Positions 1-7,065 of a DNA stretch of 9,899 nucleotides are shown here, in pieces; position 1 is the stretch's first letter; every line of letters starts with the position of its first letter. The position numbers and the translations under genes are program-made. Below the pieces are notes generated by a model. It ran no database searches and was not told where the DNA came from. It saw only the letters and a list, made by a program, of their open reading frames with translations. The stretch spans positions 1-9,899 of the forward strand of contig CALUWZ010000059.1 of the NCBI GenBank assembly GCA_944324625.1. Reading direction: 5' to 3'. Source of the stretch: an uncultured Mailhella sp. (GTDB lineage Bacteria; Desulfobacterota; Desulfovibrionia; Desulfovibrionales; Desulfovibrionaceae).

Positions 1-75
1 GAAAATGCGGAACAGGGAAAAGGATATTCCTTCAAAGATTTTGCAGAGCTTGTGCTTGCGGGAAAAGAAAATTAA
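1..75 (+). CDS. 3' end of an unidentified gene (24 codons)
   Basis: Frame 1 is open from the left edge to a TAA at 73-75 and encodes the last 24 residues, ending GYSFKDFAELVLAGKEN. The reading as a gene end is supported by a rho-independent terminator that begins five bases after the stop. The fragment is too short to identify, and I see no motif in it. It is separated from clpS by the terminator and 55 further bases, so it is probably a separate transcription unit. Confidence 0.6.
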   Translation, partial: ENAEQGKGYSFKDFAELVLAGKEN

Positions 76-79
76 TCTG

Positions 80-109
80 AAAAAGAGCTGTAAAAAGCTC
101 TTTTTTTTA
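80..109 (+). terminator. Rho-independent terminator after the left-edge gene
   Basis: GAGCT (85-89) pairs with AGCTC (96-100) around a 6-nt loop. The flanking A run (80-84) extends the stem into the T tract (101-108). It lies 5 nt past the stop of the left-edge gene and 56 nt before clpS, so it most likely insulates clpS from the upstream transcript. Confidence 0.85.
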
Positions 110-164
110 TCGGAAAAGCTTGCAAGTTTTGCCGCGGTGCTTATTTGTATATTGAGGTAAAATT

Positions 165-476
165 ATGAACAGCAATACGTCAGAAAACCAGCCCTTGCTT
201 GACAATGAACAGGACATTCAGGAACCGAAACTGTATAAAGTCATTATGCACAATGATGACGTGACCACCATGGATTTTGTGGTGCAGGTTCTTGTGGACG
301 TATTTCACAAAAGCGTGGAAGACGCCTCTGAAATTATGATGAAAATCCATACCCAAGGCAAGGAAATCTGCGGAATATATCCGCGCGAAATAGCGGAATT
401 CCGCATATACAGAACATTGAATCTGGCACGCAGTGCCCATTTTCCGCTTTTATGCACCATGGAAGAAACGGACTGA
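165..476 (+). CDS. clpS: ClpS, ATP-dependent Clp protease adaptor (N-recognin)
   Basis: Cytoplasmic adaptor that binds proteins with destabilising N-terminal residues (Leu, Phe, Tyr, Trp) and hands them to ClpA-ClpP. At 103 aa it has the usual family length. A variable N-terminal tail (about 1-21) precedes the folded core, which starts KLYKVIMHNDD. The substrate pocket is intact by comparison with E. coli ClpS: Asn30 and Asp31 (N34/D35), gatekeeper Met36 (M40) and His62 (H66) in the conserved HTQGKEICG stretch. The core ends with the typical PLLCTMEE. The start is supported by GAGG at 154-157, 7 nt before the ATG. clpA follows 29 nt downstream, the usual adaptor-unfoldase order. The N-terminal tail, which in E. 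coli enters the ClpA pore, is present at normal length. Confidence 0.96.
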   Translation: MNSNTSENQPLLDNEQDIQEPKLYKVIMHNDDVTTMDFVVQVLVDVFHKSVEDASEIMMKIHTQGKEICGIYPREIAEFRIYRTLNLARSAHFPLLCTMEETD

Positions 477-505
477 ACGCGTACCGCAATATATAAGGAA
501 TTTTT

Positions 506-2896
506 ATGGGAAGATCACTTATGCAGGCTCTTGCGCTGGCAGTCCTGCAAATACGCAACAAACGCCATGAATTTATGACGCTTGAACATATTTTGCTTGC
601 CATAACCTTTGAAAAAACAGGACAAAGAATTTTATCGGCCTGCAATATAGATATACATGAACTGCGTCAAAATCTGGAAAAATATCTTGAAGAAAACATG
701 AACACAGTTTCTCCCGAAGAAAAGGGAGAAATCATGCAGACCCCTGCCGTAACCAGAGTTTTGGAACGCTGCCTCAGAGAACAGGCAAAAACCAACAAAC
801 AGGCGGAAATCGGCAATTTTCTTGTACACCTTTTTTCCGAACAGGACTGCTGGGCTTTGTATTTTCTGAAAAAACAAGGTCTTATCCTTGAAACAGTTGA
901 AGATATAGCAAGCCGTGAAAAAGCAAGCTCTGCCCCTGCCATTGAAAATATCATTATAAGCGATATCAATGACATGGCAAACCCTGAAGATTTGCAGCAA
1001 TATAAAAACTCCCTGCAGAAAGGAACAGAACAAAACAAGGAAGAAAAACAGTCTGCCTTGGAACACTTTACCGTTGACCTTATTGCCAAAGCAAAACAGG
1101 GAAAAATAGATCCGCTCATCGGCAGGGAAAACGAACTGCAGCGCACTTTGGAAGTATTGTCCCGCCGAAAAAAAAACAATCCGCTTTTTCTCGGCGAGCC
1201 GGGAACAGGCAAAACCGCCATTGCCGAAGGCGTGGCCCTTGCAGTTGCAAACGGCAATGTGCCCAAGGAATTCACCCACTGCAGAGTTTTTGCCCTTGAT
1301 CTGGGCGCTCTTTTGGCAGGAGCCAAGTACCGCGGCGATTTTGAAAACCGCCTCAAACAGGTGGTCAAGGAACTGCAGGAAGTCCCTAATTCCATATTGG
1401 TTATAGACGAAATCCACACCCTTGTGGGCGCAGGCGCCACCAGCGGAGGCTCCATGGACGCCTCCAATCTGCTCAAGCCCATACTGGCAAGCGGAGACCT
1501 GCGCTGCATAGGCTCCACCACCTATGAGGAATACAGAAACCACTTTGAAAAAGACCGTGCCCTGTCACGCCGTTTCCAAGTCATTGACATCAAGGAACCG
1601 AGCCGTGACGACTGCCTTGCCATTCTGCAGGGCCTGCAAAAATATTACGAAAAATTCCACCGCGTCAAATACGGCAAAGGCGTTCTGGAAGCTGCCGTGG
1701 ATTTGTCCGTAAAATACATGCAGGACAGACTGCTGCCCGATAAGGCCATTGATATTCTGGATGAAGTGGCAGCCTCCGTAAAACTTGGTTTTTACAAAAC
1801 AAAAGGACAGGAAGAAGAACACAGAAAAACCCTGCCCATTACCGTAAAGCATGTGGAAGAAACCATAGCCCGCATGAAAAACATTCCGGTTTCCCAAGTC
1901 AGCACGGACGAAAAAAACAAACTGCGTTCTCTGAAAACTGACCTTTTGGCACGCATTTTCGGACAGAACGAAGCCATCGAAACCGTCACCAATGCCATTT
2001 GGCGCGCACGGGCAGGCCTTGGCGGCGAAAACAGACCGCAGGCAAGCTTTTTGTTCCACGGCCCAACAGGCGTGGGCAAAACAGAACTTGCCAAAAATAT
2101 TGCCGAACTTCTGGAAATTCCGTTTTTGCGCTTTGACATGAGCGAATACATGGAAAAGCATGCCGTAGCCCGTCTTATAGGTTCGCCTCCGGGCTATGTG
2201 GGCTTTGAACAGGGCGGCCTTCTGACCGATGCCGTACGCAAAAATCCCCATGCCGTACTGCTTCTTGACGAAATAGAAAAAGCCCACCCCGATATTTACA
2301 ATATTCTCCTGCAGGTCATGGATTATGCAACACTGACGGACAATAACGGCCACAAAGCCGATTTCCGCCATGTCATATTGATTATGACCACCAACGCGGG
2401 CGCAAACGAAATGCAAAGCCACAGTCTCGGCTTTACGGACAGAGGCAATAAACAGGCCAGCGGCAAAAGCATAAAAGCCGTGGAAAATACGTTCAGCCCC
2501 GAATTTCGCAACAGACTGGACGCCATGATAGGCTTTAACAGCCTGACCACGGAGCAAATGCATCCCATTGTGGATAAAGTCCTGCTCAATCTCAAAAACG
2601 GACTTTTTGACAGACAAGTATTCTTTGAACTGACGGCTTCAGCCCGTGAATGGCTGGCACGCAAAGGCTATGACCCGAAACTGGGGGCAAGGCCTCTGCA
2701 GCGCCTTGTACGGACGGAAATTGAAGACGTTCTGGCAAAAGAAGTGCTGTTCGGAAAGCTTGCCAAAGGCGGGAAAGTTAAAGTCATTGCCCAAACACCC
2801 GATGCCGAACATTTGGAATTCATCTTTGAAAAGCCCGCAAAAAAAACTGCGGATAAAAAAAATAAAATTCCTGCACAGGAAAATGCCGAAAAATAA
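506..2896 (+). CDS. clpA: ClpA, AAA+ unfoldase subunit of the ClpAP protease
   Basis: Hexameric ATPase that unfolds substrates, including those delivered by ClpS, and threads them into ClpP. The 796 residues run: N domain (about 1-140, RHEFMTLEHILLA near its start), a polar linker (about 150-190), AAA+ module D1 with Walker A GEPGTGKT (230-237) and Walker B ending Asp301-Glu302, then D2 with Walker A GPTGVGKT (519-526) and Walker B ending Asp588-Glu589, and a C-terminal AAA lid. The ClpP-docking loop is at HSLGF (639-643), the counterpart of E. coli IGL. The protein is somewhat longer than E. coli ClpA (758 aa) because of the linker and a Lys-rich tail (about 776-796). The start is set by AAGGA at 495-499. 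The D1 Walker A resembles ClpB/ClpC, but the N domain, D2 and the ClpS neighbour argue for ClpA. The stop codon runs into a terminator. No clpP is visible. Confidence 0.97.
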   Translation: MGRSLMQALALAVLQIRNKRHEFMTLEHILLAITFEKTGQRILSACNIDIHELRQNLEKYLEENMNTVSPEEKGEIMQTPAVTRVLERCLREQAKTNKQAEIGNFLVHLFSEQDCWALYFLKKQGLILETVEDIASREKASSAPAIENIIISDINDMANPEDLQQYKNSLQKGTEQNKEEKQSALEHFTVDLIAKAKQGKIDPLIGRENELQRTLEVLSRRKKNNPLFLGEPGTGKTAIAEGVALAVANGNVPKEFTHCRVFALDLGALLAGAKYRGDFENRLKQVVKELQEVPNSILVIDEIHTLVGAGATSGGSMDASNLLKPILASGDLRCIGSTTYEEYRNHFEKDRALSRRFQVIDIKEPSRDDCLAILQGLQKYYEKFHRVKYGKGVLEAAVDLSVKYMQDRLLPDKAIDILDEVAASVKLGFYKTKGQEEEHRKTLPITVKHVEETIARMKNIPVSQVSTDEKNKLRSLKTDLLARIFGQNEAIETVTNAIWRARAGLGGENRPQASFLFHGPTGVGKTELAKNIAELLEIPFLRFDMSEYMEKHAVARLIGSPPGYVGFEQGGLLTDAVRKNPHAVLLLDEIEKAHPDIYNILLQVMDYATLTDNNGHKADFRHVILIMTTNAGANEMQSHSLGFTDRGNKQASGKSIKAVENTFSPEFRNRLDAMIGFNSLTTEQMHPIVDKVLLNLKNGLFDRQVFFELTASAREWLARKGYDPKLGARPLQRLVRTEIEDVLAKEVLFGKLAKGGKVKVIAQTPDAEHLEFIFEKPAKKTADKKNKIPAQENAEK

Positions 2897-2919
2897 AAGG
2901 AGGTCCGCCTCCTTTTTTT
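2895..2919 (+). terminator. Strong rho-independent terminator overlapping the clpA stop
   Basis: AAAAGGAGG (2895-2903) pairs perfectly with CCTCCTTTT (2908-2916) around the loop TCCG, followed by a T tract to 2919. The stem starts inside the TAA of clpA, so terminating ribosomes would cover its left arm. It ends the clpS-clpA unit and implies that aat has its own promoter. Confidence 0.9.
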
Positions 2920-2967
2920 ATATAAATTTAACACACATTCCTAAACAGCGGACGCTTAAATACACGC

Positions 2968-2996
2968 TTGACAGCAGAGTTTTCGGCATATACGCT
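2968..2996 (+). promoter_or_regulatory. Candidate promoter for aat and the GNAT gene
   Basis: A perfect -35 hexamer TTGACA (2968-2973) is followed after 17 nt by TACGCT (2991-2996), a poor -10 (3 of 6). An alternative -10, TATACG (2989-2994), has a 15-nt spacer. It lies in the 229-nt gap after the clpA terminator, about 130 nt upstream of aat, where a promoter is expected. The rest of the gap (2997-3125) holds no other signal I can support. Confidence 0.3.
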
Positions 2997-3125
2997 GTAT
3001 TGCAATTAACATAGGGTAAAATAATATTTCCGCACCCTCGGCAGGGCCTCTGACGGCAGTCTCTCCGCTGCACAGGCGGTCAGCAAACAGCCGGCAAAAC
3101 AACAGATTTCAGCAAACATTTTCCC

Positions 3126-3848
3126 ATGCACAGCTATATTTTTTTGGACAACGACCTCTGGTTTCCTTCCCATGAATTTGCCGGCAAAGACGGACTTCTC
3201 GCCATAGGCGGCGACCTTTCGCCGGAACGGCTTATACTGGCCTACGAAAACGGCATTTTTCCGTGGTACGGCGAGGGAGAACCGATTTTATGGTGGTCTC
3301 CCGACCCGCGTTTCGTGCTTTTTCTGGAAGATTTCCATTTAAGCAAAAAACAGCAGAAAACCATACAAAAAAGCAATTTTTTAATCACGGAAAATCATTG
3401 CTTTGCCGAAGTGATAAAACTGTGTGCAGCCGTCCCAAGAAATACTCAAAACGACAAACACGCCACATGGATTACCAAAGACATGCAGAACGCCTACATC
3501 AATCTGCACAGACACGGCATAAGCCACAGCATTGAAGTTTGGCACAGGGAAAAGCAAAACAGCATCAGCATGACAGAAAACGGCGAAACTTGGTATCTTG
3601 CAGGCGGCCTGTACGGCGTGCTGACAACCCGTGTTTTCTGCGGAGAATCCATGTTCTGCCTTATGCCCGAAGCCTCACGGGCTGCCCTTGCCTATCTTGT
3701 GCATAAACTCCGTCAGGCAGGACACATTCTCATTGACTGCCAAAGCCCAAGCCCCCATTTTGTCCGCATGGGAGCAAAAAACATTTCACGCCGAGAATTC
3801 TTGGCTTACCTGAACAGCAATGCACAGTACCATGAACACAATTTTTGA
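3126..3848 (+). CDS. aat: Aat, leucyl/phenylalanyl-tRNA--protein transferase
   Basis: Transfers Leu or Phe from aminoacyl-tRNA onto proteins with N-terminal Arg or Lys, converting them into ClpS-ClpAP substrates. It acts in the cytoplasm. The 240 aa show the family signatures in order: GLLAIGGDLSPERL (23-36), the FPWYGEGEPILWWSPDPR block (45-62), TWIT (114-117), AGGLYGV (159-165), GESMF (173-177) and LIDCQ (202-206), which carries the family's conserved Asp and Gln. SRREFLAYL follows near the C-terminus. The segment between SIEVW and LAGGLYG (about 140-157) is around ten residues longer than in E. coli. The ATG at 3126 is the only usable start: the frame is closed by a TGA at 3051-3053 and no ATG, GTG or TTG lies between. 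No Shine-Dalgarno sequence is visible before it. The 3' end overlaps the following acetyltransferase gene. Confidence 0.96.
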   Translation: MHSYIFLDNDLWFPSHEFAGKDGLLAIGGDLSPERLILAYENGIFPWYGEGEPILWWSPDPRFVLFLEDFHLSKKQQKTIQKSNFLITENHCFAEVIKLCAAVPRNTQNDKHATWITKDMQNAYINLHRHGISHSIEVWHREKQNSISMTENGETWYLAGGLYGVLTTRVFCGESMFCLMPEASRAALAYLVHKLRQAGHILIDCQSPSPHFVRMGAKNISRREFLAYLNSNAQYHEHNF

Positions 3849-4404
3849 AACACCCCGCCTTTATCTGCGGCGGCTCATGCCTGCCGATTATGCAAATCTC
3901 TGCCGCAGCCTGCAGGACAGAGAAACCATGTACGCCTACGAACACGCCTTTTCCGGCGAAGAAGTGCAGACATGGCTCAGCAAACAGCTTGCGTCTTACC
4001 AAAAATACGGATTCGGGCTCTGGGCTGTCATCCGAAAAGAAGACAATATGTTTTTGGGGCAATGCGGCATTACCATGCAAAAACTGCATGACAGCCTTGT
4101 ACCTGAAATCGGCTATGTTTTTCAAAAAGAATTTTGGGGCAGGGGCTATGCCTTGGAGTCTGCCCGTGCCTGCAAAGAATATGCTTTTTCCGTGCTCGGT
4201 TTTGCAGCGGTTTATTCCATTATTCGGGAAAACAATTTTCCTTCCCTGCGTCTGGCGCAGAAAAACGGCATGACCAAAACAGGAAGCATTGTCAAATATT
4301 ATTACGGAATAAACATGCCCCATGACGTGTATTCCGTATCTGTTTCTGACAGCAAAAAGCCGCAGCCCGTTCATCGCAGTTTTGTGCTGAATAATATTTT
4401 CTGA
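3832..4404 (+). CDS. GNAT-family N-acetyltransferase (RimJ/RimL-like)
   Basis: Predicted acetyl-CoA-dependent acetyltransferase of 190 aa. The N-terminus has the typical FETPRLYLRRLMPADY opening. Residues 92-109 (EIGYVF, then FWGRGYALE) form the acetyl-CoA pyrophosphate-binding loop, and the downstream RENNFPSLRLAQKNGM (about 131-146) matches the R-x-x-N-x-x-S segment of the Acetyltransf_3/RimJ-RimL group. Members acetylate protein N-termini, polyamines or small molecules; the substrate cannot be read from the sequence. I chose the ATG at 3832 because it puts the family motif near residue 5. An ATG at 3820 would add four residues. Either start lies inside aat (17- or 29-nt overlap) and neither has a clear Shine-Dalgarno, so translation is probably coupled to aat. 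Confidence 0.85.
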   Translation: MNTIFETPRLYLRRLMPADYANLCRSLQDRETMYAYEHAFSGEEVQTWLSKQLASYQKYGFGLWAVIRKEDNMFLGQCGITMQKLHDSLVPEIGYVFQKEFWGRGYALESARACKEYAFSVLGFAAVYSIIRENNFPSLRLAQKNGMTKTGSIVKYYYGINMPHDVYSVSVSDSKKPQPVHRSFVLNNIF

Positions 4405-4447
4405 TTAAATTCAAGCAAACTGCCGTTCCGCGCTGAAATAAAGCCAT

Positions 4448-4475
4448 AAAAAAAAGCTCTTGCGAGCTTTTTTAT
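4448..4475. terminator. Bidirectional rho-independent terminator between convergent units
   Basis: AAAAAAGCTC (4450-4459) pairs with GAGCTTTTTT (4464-4473) around the loop TTGC. The T tract after the stem serves the + strand (GNAT gene). The A run at 4448-4455 reads as a U tract on the - strand and serves the pyk/HD-GYP unit. The stop codon of the - strand gene (4472-4474) overlaps the edge of the stem, so little spacer is used. Confidence 0.88.
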
Positions 4476-5467
4476 TCATCGGGAAAATGTCTTTCGGAAT
4501 ATCCTTTAAGCAGTATGCCCGTCAAATTCACAGGCAAAGATGTATCTTTAACCAACCTTCTGGCGGCCTCCAGCGTTGTTACTCTGGGCACCCCGTGCTT
4601 TGGCACAATCATATCCGCAAACGCATTGGCCACCATGGAAATACAGCCGTTATCGGAAATTTTGTCCACAGTAAGACGCAAAGGATAGCCGCTGCCGTCA
4701 ATGCGTTCGTGATGTTCCACCACGGCTTGGATAATGCCAGCATGGCTTATGCCGAATTTATTGGCCAAAATGGCGCTTTGGCGCACATGAGCCTGATATT
4801 TTTCGGTTTCTTCCTTATTAAGGGCGCTTGATTTGTAGACTATATGCGCAGGCACTTTGCAAAGGCCGATATTATGCAAAATAAGACCGAGAGCCAAGCG
4901 GTCAAAGGCTTTTCTGTTTTCGGCTTTATTCAGCTTCAGATACAGCCAGCAGCCGATAATCAGCGTTGTTATGCTGTGGGAAGCAATTTTAAATTCGTTT
5001 TTTTCGATTTTAGGCACAAAAGCATCAAGACGTTTAGGGTCTTTCCAAATATATTCCGTAAAGACCATAACGTCTTTATAAAGCGGTTCATAATAAGCAG
5101 GCAAAGGCTGTTCAATGAGATTTTCAAGACGCATCTGCAAAGCCTGAAACAAAATCTGCACAATTTCCGCTTCCAGCAAATGGGAATTGAAAAGCACAAG
5201 TTCCGCCTGCTTTGCAATCAAATCCACATAAATATGCTGATCACTTCTGGAAACGAACAAAATTCCCTCTTTGCAGGCCTCATGAATATTTTCCAGCTGT
5301 TCATTGGTAAGACGCACATCTTTTTTGGCAACGGGATAGAGCTGGGAAATATCTTCCTGAAAAATAAACAAATCCACTTTAGGCCGATATTTGGGAAAAC
5401 TTTGCAGGATTTCCATGCTTATCGGATAATATTCTTCACTGATGGACTCTTTGCTTTTTTTACTCAT
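4472..5467 (-). CDS. HD-GYP-type protein with a degenerate metal site
   Basis: 331 aa, no membrane segment or signal peptide apparent. Residues about 30-95 resemble the small N-terminal domain (DUF3391-like) often found before HD-GYP domains. Residues about 160-290 align with HD-GYP, the family that hydrolyses cyclic di-GMP. Conserved are His164, His198, Lys212, His227 and HHERIDGSGYP (252-262). The HDIGK motif, however, reads His198-Asn199-Ile-Gly-Leu202, and the usual VAD reads Val279-Ala280-Asn281, so both aspartates expected to bind the metals appear as asparagine. It may therefore be inactive and act as a sensor or scaffold, or use another metal or substrate; this is inference. The start lies 3 nt after the pyk stop, with only a weak AGGA close to the ATG, suggesting translational coupling to pyk. 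A bidirectional terminator follows the stop. Confidence 0.82.
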   Translation of the reverse strand: MSKKSKESISEEYYPISMEILQSFPKYRPKVDLFIFQEDISQLYPVAKKDVRLTNEQLENIHEACKEGILFVSRSDQHIYVDLIAKQAELVLFNSHLLEAEIVQILFQALQMRLENLIEQPLPAYYEPLYKDVMVFTEYIWKDPKRLDAFVPKIEKNEFKIASHSITTLIIGCWLYLKLNKAENRKAFDRLALGLILHNIGLCKVPAHIVYKSSALNKEETEKYQAHVRQSAILANKFGISHAGIIQAVVEHHERIDGSGYPLRLTVDKISDNGCISMVANAFADMIVPKHGVPRVTTLEAARRLVKDTSLPVNLTGILLKGYSERHFPDE

Positions 5468-5470
5468 TTC

Positions 5471-6883
5471 CTATGCCTGTTTCGTATAAATTTTTACTAA
5501 GTTCGTACCTTGAGCCTGTAAATGCTGAGGCTGATCGCCCACGGTAAAGACTATTTTCGCTCCGTGCGGAATCTGCGAAAAACCGTCCACAAATTCCTGA
5601 ACCCGTATTAAATGACTGGACTGTTCGGAATTTTTGACAAAATACGGCGTAATGCCCCAAGCAAAATTCATTTTATGCAAAACATTTTTGGAAAGCGTCA
5701 GTGCATAAATCACATGCTTTGGCCTGCATGATGAAAGATACAGCGCACTTTTGCCGGAACGCGAATGCACAACAAGGGCATAAGCATTTGCTTTTTCAGC
5801 AAGCAGGCATGCCGAGTATGCCAAAAATTCAGGCAAACCGCAACTGTATTCAGGCGTTTTTAAAACATTATTTGCCAAAAAATATTCTTCTGCCTCAGTG
5901 GTGATCTGCCGCATGTAACGCACCGTTTCCACAGGATATTCACCCATTGCCGTTTCTTCGGAAAGCATGACGCAGTCCGCGCCGTCAAGCACTGCATTGG
6001 CAACGTCCGTCACTTCCGCCCGCGTGGGACGGTTGGAATTGACCATGGACAAAAGCATCTGTGTTGCAACGATAACGGGTTTTGCCGCCTGATTGCAGGC
6101 TTTGATAATGCGTTTTTGTATGGAAGGAAGAAGAGGAAGAGAACATTCAACGCCCAAATCGCCGCGCGCAACCATAATCATATCGCTTTCGGCAATAATG
6201 GCATCCAAATTGTCAAGAGCCATCTGACGCTCCAGTTTGGAAACAACGGGAAGTTCCGCCCCAAGTTCCTTCATTTTGGAACGCAGCAAAATAATATCCT
6301 CAGGCGTCTGCACAAAGGAAAGAGCAACAGCGTCAACCCCAAGCTCAATGCCCGTGGCAAGATCTTTCATATCCTTTTCGGTCATGGCAGGCATGTTTAT
6401 GGCCTTGTGGGGAATGGTCAGGCCTTTTCTCGACGTAATGATGCCGTAACTTTCGGACTCGATAAGAACGCCGAATTCCAGACATTCCTTCACTTTAAAC
6501 TGCAGGGCGCCGTCCGCCAAAACCAAGGTATCCCCCGCTTTCATGTCACGGAGCAAATTTTCATAGCTAAAAGGAATAAAAGGATATTCATCGGAAAATT
6601 TTTGCGTGCCCAAAAACAGCACATCACCGAACTGTACCTGATAACATTCGCTTTCCAGCACGCCGATACGGATTTTCGGCCCCGACAAATCCTGCAGCAC
6701 AGTCAAATGAGTGCCCAATTTTGCCTGCACGCTGCGTATCGCCGCAATAACGGAACGGAAAAATTCCTTGTTGCCGTGGGAAAAATTCAAGCGGAAAATA
6801 TTCACGCCCGCTTCGGCAAGCGCAAAAATCGTTTCTTCATTGGCAGAATTCGGACCGATGGTCGCAATAATTTTCGTTCGCAT
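5471..6883 (-). CDS. pyk: Pyruvate kinase
   Basis: Catalyses phosphoenolpyruvate + ADP to pyruvate + ATP, the last step of glycolysis, as a cytoplasmic tetramer. 470 aa, the same length as E. coli PykF. The N-terminus MRTKIIATIGP and NFSHG (33-37) begin the barrel. A B-domain lid lies at about 68-165. Catalytic Lys216 and metal ligands Glu218 and Asp242 (in MVARGDLGVE) correspond to E. coli K220, E222 and D246. The ATQML-RPTRAEVTDVANAVLDG stretch and SEETAMGEYP follow. The C-terminal domain (about 340-470) includes a SRSGKSA segment at the usual effector/phosphate-binding site and ends normally. I chose the ATG at 6883 because GGAG at 6892-6889 is 5 nt before it; an in-frame GTG at 6889 overlaps that Shine-Dalgarno. 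It is the first gene of a unit with the HD-GYP gene and is divergent from mraZ. Confidence 0.97.
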   Translation of the reverse strand: MRTKIIATIGPNSANEETIFALAEAGVNIFRLNFSHGNKEFFRSVIAAIRSVQAKLGTHLTVLQDLSGPKIRIGVLESECYQVQFGDVLFLGTQKFSDEYPFIPFSYENLLRDMKAGDTLVLADGALQFKVKECLEFGVLIESESYGIITSRKGLTIPHKAINMPAMTEKDMKDLATGIELGVDAVALSFVQTPEDIILLRSKMKELGAELPVVSKLERQMALDNLDAIIAESDMIMVARGDLGVECSLPLLPSIQKRIIKACNQAAKPVIVATQMLLSMVNSNRPTRAEVTDVANAVLDGADCVMLSEETAMGEYPVETVRYMRQITTEAEEYFLANNVLKTPEYSCGLPEFLAYSACLLAEKANAYALVVHSRSGKSALYLSSCRPKHVIYALTLSKNVLHKMNFAWGITPYFVKNSEQSSHLIRVQEFVDGFSQIPHGAKIVFTVGDQPQHLQAQGTNLVKIYTKQA

Positions 6884-6906
6884 ACTCACTCCTTTTGCTT
6901 ATTTTC

Positions 6907-6935
6907 AGTATGCCAAAATTTATTTTTTTTGTCGA
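6907..6935 (-). promoter_or_regulatory. Candidate pyk promoter
   Basis: On the - strand, TCGACA (6935-6930, 5 of 6 to the -35 consensus) is followed after exactly 17 nt by CATACT (6912-6907, 4 of 6 to the -10 consensus). Transcription would start near 6900, leaving a short leader that contains the pyk Shine-Dalgarno. The spacer is an A/T run. This is by eye only. Confidence 0.4.
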
Positions 6936-6989
6936 GTTATAAAGTATAATCATTGAATATTTATAGCCTTTTCTTGCATAAAACCGTTC

Positions 6990-7017
6990 TTATCAACAAT
7001 TCTGCAATTATTATAAC
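6990..7017 (+). promoter_or_regulatory. Candidate promoter of the mraZ-rsmH-ftsL-ftsI operon
   Basis: TTATCA (6990-6995, 4 of 6) and TATAAC (7012-7017, 5 of 6) are separated by 16 nt in the very A+T-rich divergent region (6884-7099, 216 nt). Two alternatives compete. A perfect TATAAT at 6945-6950 lacks a good -35. A perfect TTGACA at 7043-7048 lacks any recognisable -10 at 15-19 nt. I cannot decide between them from sequence alone. Confidence 0.25.
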
Positions 7018-7065
7018 AAGATATAAAAAAAATTATTATTCCTTGACAAAATTCTTTTTTAGTGA

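Noticed and set aside
1565..2617. Long open frame on the - strand opposite clpA (350 codons).
   Set aside because: It lies antisense to a clear ClpA domain, has no start signal or recognisable motif, and is rich in Phe/Cys/His as expected from an antisense shadow.
3054..3125. CCGC...GCGG hairpin at 3065-3079 as a terminator or riboswitch before aat.
   Set aside because: The stem is only 4 bp, there is no T tract, and nothing resembles a known riboswitch.
4844..5500. Open frame of 218 codons on the + strand opposite the HD-GYP gene.
   Set aside because: Shadow of the real - strand gene: no motif, no Shine-Dalgarno, and the opposite frame encodes conserved HD-GYP residues.
6884..6889. GTG start for pyk two codons upstream of the ATG.
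   Set aside because: The GTG overlaps the GGAG Shine-Dalgarno, which is correctly spaced for the ATG at 6883; pyruvate kinases start with this ATG-K/R-TKI pattern.
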